From positions 240,620-304,619 of the forward strand of contig JBCCPK010000007.1 of NCBI GenBank assembly GCA_039024915.1: a DNA stretch of 64,000 bases, given 5' to 3'. Origin of the DNA: Pseudomonadota bacterium. Lineage in GTDB: Bacteria; Pseudomonadota; Alphaproteobacteria; Rhizobiales; MH13. Shown here in pieces: positions 35,516 to 45,853 of this stretch (its first letter is position 1; every line of letters starts with the position of its first letter). The notes under the pieces were generated by a model. The model made no database searches, was not told the DNA's origin, and saw nothing but the letters and a program-made list of their open reading frames with translations. A program made the position numbers and the translations under genes.

Positions 35516-36892
35516 ATGAACACCTTGCGTTGCGTTTCTCCAATCGATGGCAGTCTCGTCGCCGAACGCGATTGCCTGAGCCTTGTGCAGTCTCAAGAGC
35601 TGATCGCGCGCACAAGAAAGGCCCAGTCGGGCTGGGCCAAGGTTCCCCTCGATGAGCGCATCGCGATGGTACAGGCTGGGGTGTCGAACCTGGGAGCGAT
35701 GAACACCGATATAACGGTTGAATTGGCGCAGATGATGGGCCGCCCGACGCGCTATGGCGGTGAGTTTGGCGGCGTGAAAGAACGCGCCGACTACATGGCG
35801 GGGATCGCCCCGTCCGCGCTTGCGCCCGCTATCGTTGAGGATTCGCCAGCCTTCGAGCGGCGCCTCGAACGCGAGCCTCAAGGCGTTGTGCTCGTGATCG
35901 CGCCCTGGAACTACCCGTATTTGACCGCGCTGAATGTTATCGTACCCGCCCTGATGGCCGGTAACGCCGTGCTCATCAAGCATGCCGAGCAGACCCTTCT
36001 TGTTGGTGAGCGCATTGCAAGCGCCTTCCAGATGGCGGGTGTTCCGGACGATATCATCGCCAACGTCTTCATCGATCACCCCACCGCTGAAGCGCTGATG
36101 GCACAGGGCCTTTTTGACACGGTGACCTTCACCGGATCCGTTGCCGGCGGTCAGGCTGTGGAACGGGCGTTGGCGGGAACCTTCACCAACACGGTCTTCG
36201 AATTGGGCGGCAAAGACGCGGGTTATGTGCGCGCCGATGCCGACCTTGATGCGGCTGTCGCCGGCTTGATCGACGGCGCGATGTTCAATTCCGGGCAATG
36301 CTGCTGTGGTATCGAACGCATCTATGTCCATGAGAGCCATTATGATGCGTTTGTGGACAAGGCCGTCGCACTGACCAAAGACTATGTGCTCGGCGATCCT
36401 CTCGACCCAAAGACCACCATTGGACCGCTGGCACATGCGCGCTTTGCGAAAACCGTTCGCGAACACACCGCTGCCGCCCTGGCCGCTGGTGCAGTGGCTC
36501 ACCTTGCCCCCTCACCCGCAGATGATGGTGGTGCTTATGTCAGTCCGCAAATCCTCACACATGTCGACCATTCGATGACCGTCATGAGAGAGGAGACCTT
36601 CGGCCCAGTCGTCGGGATCATGAAGGTCAACGGCGACGCACAAGCAATCGAGCTGATGAATGACAGCCCCTACGGCCTGACGGCTTCGATCTGGACATCG
36701 GACGCAGAAGCGGCCGCAACGATAGGGGCCGAACTCGACAACGGGATCGTCTTCATGAACCGATGCGATTACGTCGATCCCGCCCTGTGCTGGACAGGAT
36801 GCAAACAGACCGGTCGCGGCGCATCTCTATCCGTTTTGGGCTTTCACGCGGTCACGCGGCCAAAGTCCTACCACCTGAAAAAGCAGCTCTGA
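35516..36892 (+). CDS. NAD(P)-dependent aldehyde dehydrogenase
   Basis: Protein of 458 residues with the whole ALDH fold: APWNYPYLTALNVIVPAL (cofactor loop, near residue 129; read as APWNYPYLT), FTGSVAGGQ at 205, catalytic E229 in FELGGKDAG, and catalytic Cys near 263 in FNSGQCCCGIERI. A run of three cysteines at the active site occurs in several aldehyde dehydrogenases. The N-terminus is short, without a leader. Substrate unknown; semialdehydes or sugar-derived aldehydes are plausible. Preceded by GAGGAAG as RBS and closely follows the transglutaminase-like gene. Confidence 0.92.
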   Translation: MNTLRCVSPIDGSLVAERDCLSLVQSQELIARTRKAQSGWAKVPLDERIAMVQAGVSNLGAMNTDITVELAQMMGRPTRYGGEFGGVKERADYMAGIAPSALAPAIVEDSPAFERRLEREPQGVVLVIAPWNYPYLTALNVIVPALMAGNAVLIKHAEQTLLVGERIASAFQMAGVPDDIIANVFIDHPTAEALMAQGLFDTVTFTGSVAGGQAVERALAGTFTNTVFELGGKDAGYVRADADLDAAVAGLIDGAMFNSGQCCCGIERIYVHESHYDAFVDKAVALTKDYVLGDPLDPKTTIGPLAHARFAKTVREHTAAALAAGAVAHLAPSPADDGGAYVSPQILTHVDHSMTVMREETFGPVVGIMKVNGDAQAIELMNDSPYGLTASIWTSDAEAAATIGAELDNGIVFMNRCDYVDPALCWTGCKQTGRGASLSVLGFHAVTRPKSYHLKKQL

Positions 36893-36979
36893 CGCGGCCG
36901 ATCACTCCCGGCACGCACGATGCAACAGGATGCCGCAGGCAAAGCGCTGCTTTCCAGTTGCGAATGACTTGCAACTGCG

Positions 36980-37008
36980 TTGACATTCTGCAAATCATTC
37001 TCATAATC
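36980..37008 (+). promoter_or_regulatory. sitABCD promoter with overlapping Fur/Mur-like box
   Basis: A -35 TTGACA (36980-36985) and -10 CATAAT (37002-37007) are separated by 16 bases, close to the sigma-70 consensus. The 19-base element GCAAATCATTCTCATAATC at 36990-37008 spans the spacer and -10 and matches 13 of 19 positions of the classical Fur box. In Alphaproteobacteria, Mn-responsive Mur or Fe-responsive Fur-like proteins bind such sites upstream of sit operons, which fits repression when metal is sufficient. Confidence 0.65.
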
Positions 37009-37050
37009 GTTCTAAACAAGAGGTCTGTCTTCGAAAGGGAGCAACTACCG

Positions 37051-38031
37051 ATGACAACGCGTCCGCGCGACAACGACAAGCAGGAAAAAAGCCAGATGGG
37101 CACCGAGGGACAACCCTTGCCCCGCGTTCGGAAATCGACTGCCTTTTTTGCTGCAGTATTTGGCGCGTCGATTGCGCTGCTGGCGGTACAGGCAAATGCT
37201 GGGGATCGCTTGAAAGTTATTACCACGTTCACGGTCCTGGCTGACATGGCCCAAAACGTCGCCGGCGACGCGGCAGACGTCGTATCGGTTACGCAACCGG
37301 GTGCTGAGATCCATGGTTATCAGCCCACGCCGCGCGATATACTGGCCGCTCAGGACGCCGATCTCATTTTGTGGAACGGCCTTAACCTCGAACTGTGGTT
37401 CGAACAGTTCCTCGACAATCTTGACGGTGTACCGTCCGCAATCCTGACCGATGGGATCGATCCGATCGCCATCGGCTCCGGTAGCTATGAGGGGCTGACC
37501 AATCCGCATGCATGGATGGGGCTCGAAAACGCCCTCACTTACGTGGACAACATCGAAGCAGCTTTGAGCGCGCAGGATCCGGCCAACGCTGAGGTCTACG
37601 CGGCCAACGCTGAGGCATACAAAGCCGAAATCGAAGCCACGGTCGGCCCGTTGCGTGAAGCGGTCATCGCGATTCCTGAAGACCAGCGCTGGCTTGTCAC
37701 ATGCGAGGGGGCGTTCTCCTACCTCGCCCGCGACTTCGGCATGCAGGAACTTTATCTGTGGCCGATGAACGCCGATGCTGTCGGCACCCCGCAGCAGGTT
37801 CGCCGCGTGGTCGACACCGTCAATGACAACAACATCCCCGTCGTGTTCTGCGAGAGCACGGTCAATACCGACCCTGCGGAGCAAGTGGCACGCGAAACCG
37901 GCGCTTCCTATGGCGGCGTGCTTTATGTGGACAGCCTGTCGGAAGCCGATGGACCTGTACCGACCTACCTTGATCTGTTGACGGTCACCGCGCGCACGGT
38001 GGCCGAGGGGCTGACCGAGGCGATGAATTGA
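37051..38031 (+). CDS. sitA: Mn/Fe ABC transporter periplasmic binding protein SitA
   Basis: Cluster A-I metal-binding protein of 326 residues. After an N-terminal segment with a membrane/signal stretch (residues 30-50, [20 protein letters not shown] split as [10 protein letters not shown] and [10 protein letters not shown]), the metal ligands fall at H88 (AEIHGYQ), H153 (NPHAWMG), E219 (TCEGAFSY) and D294 (YVDSLS). Glu at the third position marks manganese/iron rather than zinc proteins, and spacing E-to-D is identical to PsaA. The frame is open farther upstream, but the ATG used has RBS AAAGGGAG and a plausible long signal region. Confidence 0.93.
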   Translation: MTTRPRDNDKQEKSQMGTEGQPLPRVRKSTAFFAAVFGASIALLAVQANAGDRLKVITTFTVLADMAQNVAGDAADVVSVTQPGAEIHGYQPTPRDILAAQDADLILWNGLNLELWFEQFLDNLDGVPSAILTDGIDPIAIGSGSYEGLTNPHAWMGLENALTYVDNIEAALSAQDPANAEVYAANAEAYKAEIEATVGPLREAVIAIPEDQRWLVTCEGAFSYLARDFGMQELYLWPMNADAVGTPQQVRRVVDTVNDNNIPVVFCESTVNTDPAEQVARETGASYGGVLYVDSLSEADGPVPTYLDLLTVTARTVAEGLTEAMN

Positions 38032-38053
38032 GGCGACCGCTCGAGGACGTGAT

Positions 38054-38959
38054 TTGAACCTCACCGTAGCCAAACAAACAGACGCCAACATCCAAACGGG
38101 CGTTGGGACCATCGGTCTTACCGCCCAAGGCGTTTCCGTCACCTACCGCAATGGCGTCACGGCGCTGACGGACGCCAGCTTTGAACTGCCAACGCACACG
38201 ATAACCGCCCTTGTGGGCGTCAATGGCGCGGGGAAATCAACGCTGTTCAAGGCGTTGATGGGATTCCTGCCCCTCGACGCCGGTGACATTCGTCTTTTGG
38301 GACTATCGGTCGCCCAGGCGCTCAAAAAGGGCATTGTGGCGTATGTGCCCCAGGCCGAGGATGTTGACTGGTCGTTTCCGGTTCTTGTCGAAGACGTTGT
38401 CATGATGGGCCGGTACGGTCACATGAATGCGCTGCGCATCCCCAGCAGGGCGGATAAGCGTAGTGTCCGGGAGGCTCTTGAAAGGGTCGGCATGGCCGAC
38501 TTCATGGGCCGGCAGATTGGCGAGCTGTCTGGCGGACAACGCAAGCGCGTTTTCCTTGCGCGGGCGCTGGCGCAGGATGGACAGATCATTCTGCTGGACG
38601 AACCGTTCACCGGCGTCGATGTCCAGACCGAGGAAGCCATCATAACTTTGATGCGCGAAATGCGCGACGAGGGCCGCGTGATGCTGGTCTCAACGCACAA
38701 CCTCGGCTCCGTCCCCGAGTTCTGCGACCGAGTCGTGCTGATCAAGGGCACTGTGCTTTGCTACGGCCCAACCGAAACCATCTTCACTCAGGAAAATCTC
38801 AGCCGCGCCTTCGGCGGGGTCCTGCGGCACTTCGTGCTCAGCGGCGATGATTTGCACGACGATGATGATGCGCGGCAGGTCACGATTTTGACCGACGATG
38901 AACGGCCGATGGTCATCTACGACGACAAGACCCGAACCACGGGCGATGGCGCTTCATGA
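38054..38959 (+). CDS. sitB: Mn/Fe ABC transporter ATP-binding protein SitB
   Basis: ATPase of 301 residues with Walker [10 protein letters not shown] near residue 55, signature LSGGQRKR, Walker [12 protein letters not shown] and the switch His in VSTHNLG. Typical cluster 9 family for manganese and iron. The C-terminus carries an acidic tail ([11 protein letters not shown]), which may bind metal ions. Four-base overlap with sitC. Confidence 0.93.
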   Translation: MNLTVAKQTDANIQTGVGTIGLTAQGVSVTYRNGVTALTDASFELPTHTITALVGVNGAGKSTLFKALMGFLPLDAGDIRLLGLSVAQALKKGIVAYVPQAEDVDWSFPVLVEDVVMMGRYGHMNALRIPSRADKRSVREALERVGMADFMGRQIGELSGGQRKRVFLARALAQDGQIILLDEPFTGVDVQTEEAIITLMREMRDEGRVMLVSTHNLGSVPEFCDRVVLIKGTVLCYGPTETIFTQENLSRAFGGVLRHFVLSGDDLHDDDDARQVTILTDDERPMVIYDDKTRTTGDGAS

Positions 38960-39816
38960 GCGTTCTGTTCGAGCCATTCACCTACCAGTACATGCTCAAC
39001 GCGATGTGGGTTTCCGCTCTCGTGGGCGCGGTGTGCGCGTTCCTTTCGGCCTACCTGATGCTGAAAGGTTGGTCCCTGATCGGCGATGCGCTCAGCCACG
39101 CCATCGTGCCCGGGGTCGCAGGCGCCTACATGCTGGGCCTGCCGTTCGCCTTCGGAGCCTTTCTTGCCGGCGCCCTTGCTGCCGGTGCCATCCAGTTTCT
39201 CGGTCAGCGCACAGGGCTGAAGCAGGACGCGGTGATCGGGCTGATCTTCACGGGCTTTTTCGGCCTGGGACTGTTCATGGTTTCGGTCTCGCCCACACCA
39301 ATCGATGTGCAGACCATCATTCTGGGCAACATTCTGGCGATCTCGCCCACCGACATCCTGCAGCTTGCGATCATCGGCTTCGTGTGCCTGGGCATCCTTC
39401 TTCTCAAATGGAAGGACCTGATGGCCGTCTTCTTCGATGAAGACCATGCACGCACCATCGGCCTGAACCCACAGCGCATGAAATTCATGTTCTTCGTGCT
39501 CTTATCGGCGGCAACGGTGGCGGCTCTTCAGACGGTGGGGGCCTTTCTGGTGATCGCCATGGTCGTCACGCCCGGCGCAACCGCCTATCTTCTCACTGAC
39601 CGCTTCCCGCGCCTGTTGGCCCTGTCAGTGGCCATGGGCACGCTGACCTGCCTGTTTGGCGCCTACATCAGCTACTTTCTTGATGGCGCGACCGGCGGCG
39701 TGATCGTGGTCCTGCAAACGCTGCTGTTCCTTGCTGCCTTTGTGTTCGCACCCAAACACGGCCTGCTGGCAAACCGGCGCCGGGCGCGCGAAGCCACTGG
39801 CGGGGTGCAGGCATGA
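38956..39816 (+). CDS. sitC: Mn/Fe ABC transporter permease SitC
   Basis: Membrane subunit of 286 residues with about eight helices. The conserved [23 protein letters not shown] region (read as [14 protein letters not shown]), the [13 protein letters not shown] segment and the cytoplasmic loop [16 protein letters not shown] are standard for cluster 9 permeases. Overlaps both neighbours by four bases, so sitB, sitC and sitD are translated as a block. Confidence 0.92.
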   Translation: MSVLFEPFTYQYMLNAMWVSALVGAVCAFLSAYLMLKGWSLIGDALSHAIVPGVAGAYMLGLPFAFGAFLAGALAAGAIQFLGQRTGLKQDAVIGLIFTGFFGLGLFMVSVSPTPIDVQTIILGNILAISPTDILQLAIIGFVCLGILLLKWKDLMAVFFDEDHARTIGLNPQRMKFMFFVLLSAATVAALQTVGAFLVIAMVVTPGATAYLLTDRFPRLLALSVAMGTLTCLFGAYISYFLDGATGGVIVVLQTLLFLAAFVFAPKHGLLANRRRAREATGGVQA

Positions 39817-40682
39817 TCGAAACGGCGCTGCTGCCCTTCCAGTTCGGCTTTATGCAACAGGCGTTCGCGATTGCGGCGATCCTTGCGGTACCGTCAGCGA
39901 TCCTGTCGTGCTTCGTCGTCCTGAAAGGATGGTCGCTGATGGGCGATGCCGTCAGCCACGCCGTGCTGCCCGGGATCGTCCTTGCGTATCTGGCTGGCAT
40001 CCCGATCCTGATCGGTGCCTTCATCGCGGGCATGATCTGCGCGGTGGCGACCGGCTACATCAACGATAATTCCCGGGTCAAACAGGACACCGTCATGGGT
40101 GTGGTGTTCTCCGGCATGTTCGGGCTTGGCATTGTAATCTACGCCTCGGCGAACACATCGCTCCACCTCGATCACATCCTGTTTGGAAACATACTGGGCG
40201 TGAATGCACGGGACCTTTGGGTCTCCGGCATCATCGCCGCACTCATCACAGCGGGGCTTCTTCTGTTCTGGCGTGACTTGCTCCTGCACGCCTTCGATCC
40301 GGCTCAAGCTCAAGCGCTCGGACTTTCGACACGCACGCTGCATTACGGCCTTCTGTCCGCCTTGTCGCTTCTGATTGTTGCAACCTTGAGCGCGGTCGGG
40401 ATCATCCTCGCAATTGGTCTTCTGATCGCTCCCGGCGCAATCGCGTTCCTTGTCACCAAGCGCTTCGGGCACATGCTCTGGGTAGCTGTTGCGGTGACGC
40501 TCGCATCGAGCTTCATCGGCATTTACGCAAGCTTCTGGATCGACTCAGCGCCTGCGCCAACCATCATCCTGACGCTGACGATTGCCTTCCTGATTGCATT
40601 CGGGTGGAAGCAACTTCAACCCAAACGCCAGTCGCCAACTACCGCGAACCGAACGCTGGAGGCATCGCAGCCTGCGGAATGA
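39813..40682 (+). CDS. sitD: Mn/Fe ABC transporter permease SitD
   Basis: Second permease of 289 residues, paralogous to SitC, with the same LKGWSLMGDAVSHAVLPGI motif at residues 31-49 and about eight membrane helices. The SitC/SitD pair forms the heterodimeric channel. Its 3' end overlaps the convergent kdgK gene by 44 bases, so the two tails are antisense to each other. Confidence 0.92.
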   Translation: MIETALLPFQFGFMQQAFAIAAILAVPSAILSCFVVLKGWSLMGDAVSHAVLPGIVLAYLAGIPILIGAFIAGMICAVATGYINDNSRVKQDTVMGVVFSGMFGLGIVIYASANTSLHLDHILFGNILGVNARDLWVSGIIAALITAGLLLFWRDLLLHAFDPAQAQALGLSTRTLHYGLLSALSLLIVATLSAVGIILAIGLLIAPGAIAFLVTKRFGHMLWVAVAVTLASSFIGIYASFWIDSAPAPTIILTLTIAFLIAFGWKQLQPKRQSPTTANRTLEASQPAE

Positions 40683-41616
40683 TTGCGCCGGAATGGCCGA
40701 TCACCGCGATCGCAAGCTCATGGGCACCTTTGGCCGCTGCGTTCGGGTCGAGGCCGGCCAGCCGCGCAGCCAGATAACCGCCATTGAAGGCATCGCCAGC
40801 CGATGTCGTGTCCACAACCGCGGACGCCCGGCGATAAGCCCCCCGTTCGTAGCGTTCCCCGCCAACGGCAAGGTGTGGGCCGTTGCTACCGTCCTTCAAG
40901 GCGATCTCCGGCACGCCCAATGACACGAGCCGATCGATGATCGCATGTGCGCTTGCATCGCCCCAGATGGCCTCCTCATCGTCACGCGAGGGTAACCCAA
41001 GTGTGGTGGCAGCCCACATGGCGGACATCGTCGTGCGGGCGTCCTCGATGCTGTCCCAGAGGATGGGGCGATAGTTGCTGTCGAAAACCACCGCTTTGCC
41101 AGTGTCCTTAAGCGCGGCACACGCTTCAATAAGCCTCGCGCGGCCATCGTGCGGGAGGATCGCCAGCGAAATGCCCGACAGGTACAACACGTCCAATTGC
41201 GCCAGTCGGTCCAGGTCGAGCCCCTCCGGGCCAAGCATCGAACGGGCGGCTGACGCGCTGCGCCAGTACCGGAAGGACCTCTCGCCGCGATCGTCAACCT
41301 CGATGGCATAAAGGCCGGGCAGGCGCGACGAGATGCGCGCAATACCGTCGGTGCCGAGCCCTTGGCCGCGCATAAAGCCGACCATCCGATCAGAAAGGTT
41401 GTCCGTGCCCAGCGCTGTTAGGTAATCGACCGAGACGGTGGAGGCAGGCGACATCCGCCGCAGATAAACAGCGCAATTCAAGCTGTCGCCCGCCACCCCA
41501 AGCGCCACCCTCCCGTCGGAGGCGCGGAGGTCGGAAAGCTCCAACATCGGTTCGCCGAGACAGGCGATGCGTGCGGGCCGGCCCCCGCCGGTAAGGCTGA
41601 CAAAGGGATCGCTCAT
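40639..41616 (-). CDS. kdgK: 2-dehydro-3-deoxygluconokinase (PfkB family)
   Basis: Sugar kinase of 325 residues that phosphorylates 2-keto-3-deoxygluconate to KDPG. PfkB signatures: ACLGEPMLELSDL near the N-terminus, VAGDSLNCAVYLRRM for the sugar site, and VVDTTSAGDAFNGGYLA with the catalytic Asp. The sequence and the divergent neighbour eda support KdgK over other PfkB kinases. The frame is open upstream, but the ATG used opens with the PfkB N-terminus. Its 3' end overlaps sitD by 44 bases. Confidence 0.88.
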   Translation of the reverse strand: MSDPFVSLTGGGRPARIACLGEPMLELSDLRASDGRVALGVAGDSLNCAVYLRRMSPASTVSVDYLTALGTDNLSDRMVGFMRGQGLGTDGIARISSRLPGLYAIEVDDRGERSFRYWRSASAARSMLGPEGLDLDRLAQLDVLYLSGISLAILPHDGRARLIEACAALKDTGKAVVFDSNYRPILWDSIEDARTTMSAMWAATTLGLPSRDDEEAIWGDASAHAIIDRLVSLGVPEIALKDGSNGPHLAVGGERYERGAYRRASAVVDTTSAGDAFNGGYLAARLAGLDPNAAAKGAHELAIAVIGHSGAIIPQAAMPPAFGSR

Positions 41617-41632
41617 CGGGCGGGTGTAGCTG

Positions 41633-41675
41633 GAGCAAGCGACTTGGGAAAGGCCAAGACCGTGAAGGCTTGCTC
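41633..41675. repeat. Nested inverted repeats between kdgK and eda
   Basis: Outer arms GAGCAAGC (41633-41640) and GCTTGCTC (41668-41675) enclose inner arms CTTGG (41643-41647) and CCAAG (41654-41658). The element lies in the middle of the 108-base divergent promoter region of kdgK and eda. It could be an operator for a shared repressor. Confidence 0.4.
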
Positions 41676-41724
41676 GCTCTGGCCACCCCGCGTAGGTTCG
41701 CGGCCCAAACACGAAGGCTGACAA

Positions 41725-42360
41725 ATGCCCGTCCCTCGCCTCAGCGCATCTGCACTCTCGCCACCCATTATCCCGGTCATCGTTTTGCACGACGCAGACG
41801 ATGCCTTGCCCCTTGCCGACGCTTTGGCCCAAGGAGGCCTGACCAGCGTGGAGATCACCTTGCGCACCCCGGCTGGCCTTCCCGCCGCGACGACCCTTGC
41901 GCGATCACGGCCAGAGATGCTGGTTGGTGTGGGAACGGTTCTGTCGACCGATGATCTGACCCGTTGCATCGATGCAGGCGTTGCGTTCACCGTCTCACCC
42001 GGGCTGACCCCTAGTTTGCGGGATGCAGTGGCCAAATCGCCAATCCCGCATCTGCCAGGCTGCCAGACAGTTTCCGAGGTCATGACCTGCCAAGAGGCCG
42101 GGCTGATGGATGTCAAACTGTTCCCCGCAGCGCTCGCGGGCGGAACCTCGATGGCTAAGGCCATCGGTTCGGTTATGCCCGACATGCGCATCTGCCCCAC
42201 TGGCGGTATTACCGCCCAAACAGCGGCGCAGACACTCCAAGAACCCAACATTTTTGCTGTCGGCGGAACCTGGCTGACGCCGGCCGATGCCATTCAATCC
42301 AAGGACTGGGCGCGTATCCGCGACCTCACCCGCCAAGCTGTCGAAAGTCTCCAAGCATGA
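41725..42360 (+). CDS. eda: 2-dehydro-3-deoxy-phosphogluconate aldolase (KDPG aldolase)
   Basis: Class I aldolase of 211 residues that cleaves KDPG to pyruvate and glyceraldehyde 3-phosphate. The general base E43 lies in SVEITLRTP and the Schiff-base Lys131 in DVKLFPAAL; the phosphate loop is CPTGGIT. Its stop overlaps the next gene by four bases. With kdgK it forms the lower part of an Entner-Doudoroff-type route; edd is not in the window. Confidence 0.94.
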   Translation: MPVPRLSASALSPPIIPVIVLHDADDALPLADALAQGGLTSVEITLRTPAGLPAATTLARSRPEMLVGVGTVLSTDDLTRCIDAGVAFTVSPGLTPSLRDAVAKSPIPHLPGCQTVSEVMTCQEAGLMDVKLFPAALAGGTSMAKAIGSVMPDMRICPTGGITAQTAAQTLQEPNIFAVGGTWLTPADAIQSKDWARIRDLTRQAVESLQA

Positions 42361-43418
42361 GCCGCAAACCCAAGCCGCAAATCGTACCCTACACTGCCGC
42401 ACTCGATCGCTATCAGCGCATGACCTACCGGCGGTGTGGCCGCTCGGGGCTGGACCTGCCGCTCATTTCGCTGGGGCTGTGGCACAATTTCGGCGAGGAT
42501 ACGCCGCACGCGACGAAGCGCGCTATGTGCCGGACCGCATTTGACCTCGGCATCACCCATTTTGATCTCGCCAACAATTACGGCCCACCACCGGGCAGCG
42601 CCGAGGAAGCCTTTGGCGATATCCTGCGTCAGGACCTTGGGCGTTATCGCGATGAGCTGATCATCTCATCAAAGGCTGGCTACGACATGTGGCCCGGACC
42701 TTATGGCGAATGGGGCAGCCGCAAGTACCTGATCGCATCGTGTGATCAGAGCCTCAAACGCATGGGGCTCGACTATGTCGACATCTTCTATTCGCACCGC
42801 TTCGACCCGAACACGCCGCTTGAAGAGACCATGGGTGCGCTCGACACGATCGTGCGGTCAGGCCGCGCGCTTTACGCTGGCATCTCGTCCTACAATTCCG
42901 AGCGCACGCGCCAGGCGGTCGCGATCCTCAATGACCTAGGCACGCCCTGCCTCATCCATCAGCCCAGCTACAATCTGTTCAATCGCTGGGTGGAGCGGGA
43001 CGGCCTGCTCGATACGCTCGATGATCTCGGTATCGGGTCCATCGCCTTCACGCCGCTCGCACAGGGGCTGCTGACCAACAAGTATCTCAACGGCATCCCC
43101 GAGGGCAGCCGCGCTTCCCAGGACAAGTCCCTCGACACGGGCACCATCTCCGAGGAGACGCTTGCTGCAGTCCGCGCGCTCAACGAGATTGCGCAGGCTC
43201 GCGGTCAAACACTGGCGCAGATGGCCATCGCCTGGGTTCTGCGCGACGGGCGCGTCACCACCGCCCTGATCGGCGCATCCAAGCCGAGCCAGATCGAAGA
43301 CTGTGCGGGCGCAATTGACAACCTCGAATTCTCGCAGGATGAGCGCGACGCCATCGACCAGTATGCCAAGGACGCCGGGGTGAATCTATGGGCACGGTCG
43401 GCGGAACTCGACGACTGA
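42357..43418 (+). CDS. gpr: Aldo-keto reductase, YghZ/Gpr-like (L-glyceraldehyde 3-phosphate reductase)
   Basis: AKR of 353 residues. The YghZ-type pattern is strong: LSLGLWHNFG near residue 38, FDLANNYGPPPGSAEE at 69-84, SKAGYDMWPGPYG at 105-117 and DIFYSHRFD at 142-150. Tetrad residues are D70, Y75, K106 and H147. E. coli YghZ reduces L-glyceraldehyde 3-phosphate and methylglyoxal. Four-base overlap with eda suggests it detoxifies three-carbon aldehyde by-products of the aldolase. Confidence 0.88.
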   Translation: MSRKPKPQIVPYTAALDRYQRMTYRRCGRSGLDLPLISLGLWHNFGEDTPHATKRAMCRTAFDLGITHFDLANNYGPPPGSAEEAFGDILRQDLGRYRDELIISSKAGYDMWPGPYGEWGSRKYLIASCDQSLKRMGLDYVDIFYSHRFDPNTPLEETMGALDTIVRSGRALYAGISSYNSERTRQAVAILNDLGTPCLIHQPSYNLFNRWVERDGLLDTLDDLGIGSIAFTPLAQGLLTNKYLNGIPEGSRASQDKSLDTGTISEETLAAVRALNEIAQARGQTLAQMAIAWVLRDGRVTTALIGASKPSQIEDCAGAIDNLEFSQDERDAIDQYAKDAGVNLWARSAELDD

Positions 43419-43427
43419 CACAAGTCG

Positions 43428-45827
43428 CTAGGCCGCCTGGGCCTCATTGACCGCTTCGTCAAAGGCTTCCCACTGGAGGTTGCCGGCATATCGCCATGCC
43501 ATCCGCCCTTGCGCGTCGAGCGCAAACAGCTGCAGCCAGCGATTATCGAACAGGGCACGCACGTCCGGATGCCGGTCGAGGATGTCGCTCATCGCCTCCG
43601 TCGGCGCTTCGATGCACACTGAAAGCCGCAGCGGATCGTGCACAAGCCCTTCTCCGTCATGGACCGATTGCCAAGGCAAGCCGGGCTGGAGGAGCCCGCC
43701 ATTGCCCTCGACCACACCGATACCGCCAACCACGTTGTGGATCAGCTTGTTGCCCCCGCCAAAGGCCGTGGGAGCGACAGTGGAGCCGTAATACTGCAGG
43801 CTGATCCAACTGGCGACGACCACCGGCGCGGTCATGATCAGTTCGAGAACGCCAAAGCCCTCGTCTTTGCTCCACGCATAATCGTGCAGGAAAGCTCGGC
43901 CTTCGAGCGATCGTCCAGCGGTGCGGCTGCGCGGAGCGGCGATGAACGCTTTGCATCCCGCAAGCGCCCATTCAGGCCGGGTTTCCGCCCAGTCGATGGT
44001 GCGCTGCGTGATCGCAGTTTCCGCATCGGCTCGTGGCAGCCGCAGCGCCCGCTCGGCCCGCGTAACTTGGCCGGCAGCTTCCAGCCACCGTTTCACCTGC
44101 GCCAGCACCTCTGCATGATCGGTGAGCGGCTGGTCGCCTTCATAGAGCGTCACCGCATCTGAGGTGGTATCATGCAAACCGGCCAAAAAAAGCGTGTCGT
44201 CGGGAATTGAGATACCCTTTTCAACAAGGCCCTCCCGCACGTCTTTGTGGTTCAGCACGGCCGCAAGAAGCCGCGCATTTACCTCGCCGGAATAGCCGCC
44301 GCACGCCCCGCAATGCAGTGCGCTCTTGTGCGGGTTGTTCGTGACGTTGGCGCCATGACCCGCGAGCAGAACGATTTCAGCAAAACCATCGGTCAGAGAC
44401 ATCGCGCGCAGAACCGTATTTGCGGCATCGACCATCTGCGGGACGGTCAGCGCCGGGTCGAGCCGCGGCGCCGGATCGGCCGTTTGGGGCTTTGCTCCGA
44501 AACCAAGCGAATCCCGCACCAGCTTGTAGGCGTAAAGCGGCCCCGTAGCTTCGACAAAAGCAAACGATGAAACCGCGGCAAGCTTGAAACGGCCCCATGC
44601 CCTGTGGGCACGTTTGCGGAACCGGGCCTGGAGCGCCTTCTCTTCATCGGCATCTGTCCCTGAAACCGATTGGAGCGCGGGATTGATCAGGACTGGCAAA
44701 CGCAACTCCTCTACATCGGAGGCGAAGGCCTTGTGGGCGGGCGTGATGCCGAAGAACCCGGCGAAGCCGAGCGTCTGAACCGCTGGATCGACCGCCTCCA
44801 ACGCGCGGCGGAACACTTCCGACCGCACATCGATGCAAAACGCCGCCTGGAGCAAAGGCCGCTCACCGCTTGCGTCTGTCCGCCTTTCGGCCAGCAGGGC
44901 CGCAAGGTCGGCCTGCTCGGACCGCTCACGCGCTTCCTGCAGAATCGCATCTACGATCAGGTCCGTCCCGGGTTCGGCCGGCTTGGCGTGCTCGGCCGTC
45001 ACGGCCTCCCACTGCTCGGATATCGCATCGCCGCACAGGTGCAGAAGGGCTTCCTCCCATATCAGCCTGATCGCAAGAAGATCGGTGGCGGTCCGGTCGT
45101 CAGTCTCCGCAAGATCGGCCTTCCACAAACGGTACCGGGCGACCTGGGCCCAACCGCCCCAACGCATGAGAAGGGAATGGAAATAGGTGGGTATTGCCGC
45201 ATCGGTCAGGCCGAGCCGCGCAATAGACCGCGCCAGGGCCTCATCGGCGGTCTGTGGCGCGTCCGCTACGTAACGGGCAAAGCCCGTGAGGCCAGCGATC
45301 TCCGGCGTCAGATCATGCGTCGCCACGTCCCGCCATGCGCCATAGGCGCTCTTGCCTTTTGGCGCAGCCCACAAGGCCTGCCCCTCATCGAAATAGCCGC
45401 CTGCCCACATGCCAAGGCGGTCGGCGATGAGGGACGGCCAATCAATGCCCAGAGCATCGGTTGCGAGCTCAGCAATGGTGGGTAAGGCAACGGGCTTGGG
45501 TCCTTGTGTGCGGACCGCAGCCTTCAACGCATCGAGCGATGAAGGCTTATCCTTATGGTGGCAGGCATCAAGCGCAGCCTGCAAGGCATCATCGGACAGC
45601 AGACCAGCATCGATGCGCTCGGCGAACCAAGACCGGTCCATGGTGATCGGCAGCCCGCCAACCCGAGCCAACAAGGCTCCGGTTTGCGCCAAATCCTGCT
45701 CCGCTTGGCCGAGGAACGGATTGACCGCCACACTGGATGCCAGCGGCCAGACCGGCGGGACCGCCTGCACGGCCTGCCGAGCTGCCATTAGAGCGATTTT
45801 CCTGCGTTGTGAGCCAGACGCTTTCAT
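43428..45827 (-). CDS. dabA: Inorganic carbon transporter subunit DabA (DUF2309)
   Basis: Peripheral subunit of the two-gene DAB inorganic carbon pump, proposed to hydrate CO2 to bicarbonate vectorially with a beta-carbonic-anhydrase-like zinc site. The 799-residue protein carries the four expected residues C331 and D333 (AFCIDVRSE), H491 (LLAGHGANV) and C506 (ALHCGACGG). The H-to-C spacing of 15 and C-x-D equal those of the characterised Halothiobacillus protein. I used the ATG at 45827, preceded by AAGGGAA; the frame is open for a further 82 codons that overlap dabB. It follows dabB with a 26-base gap. Confidence 0.93.
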   Translation of the reverse strand: MKASGSQRRKIALMAARQAVQAVPPVWPLASSVAVNPFLGQAEQDLAQTGALLARVGGLPITMDRSWFAERIDAGLLSDDALQAALDACHHKDKPSSLDALKAAVRTQGPKPVALPTIAELATDALGIDWPSLIADRLGMWAGGYFDEGQALWAAPKGKSAYGAWRDVATHDLTPEIAGLTGFARYVADAPQTADEALARSIARLGLTDAAIPTYFHSLLMRWGGWAQVARYRLWKADLAETDDRTATDLLAIRLIWEEALLHLCGDAISEQWEAVTAEHAKPAEPGTDLIVDAILQEARERSEQADLAALLAERRTDASGERPLLQAAFCIDVRSEVFRRALEAVDPAVQTLGFAGFFGITPAHKAFASDVEELRLPVLINPALQSVSGTDADEEKALQARFRKRAHRAWGRFKLAAVSSFAFVEATGPLYAYKLVRDSLGFGAKPQTADPAPRLDPALTVPQMVDAANTVLRAMSLTDGFAEIVLLAGHGANVTNNPHKSALHCGACGGYSGEVNARLLAAVLNHKDVREGLVEKGISIPDDTLFLAGLHDTTSDAVTLYEGDQPLTDHAEVLAQVKRWLEAAGQVTRAERALRLPRADAETAITQRTIDWAETRPEWALAGCKAFIAAPRSRTAGRSLEGRAFLHDYAWSKDEGFGVLELIMTAPVVVASWISLQYYGSTVAPTAFGGGNKLIHNVVGGIGVVEGNGGLLQPGLPWQSVHDGEGLVHDPLRLSVCIEAPTEAMSDILDRHPDVRALFDNRWLQLFALDAQGRMAWRYAGNLQWEAFDEAVNEAQAA

Positions 45828-45853
45828 TGTCGAGGTTCCCTTCTGTGCCACGA

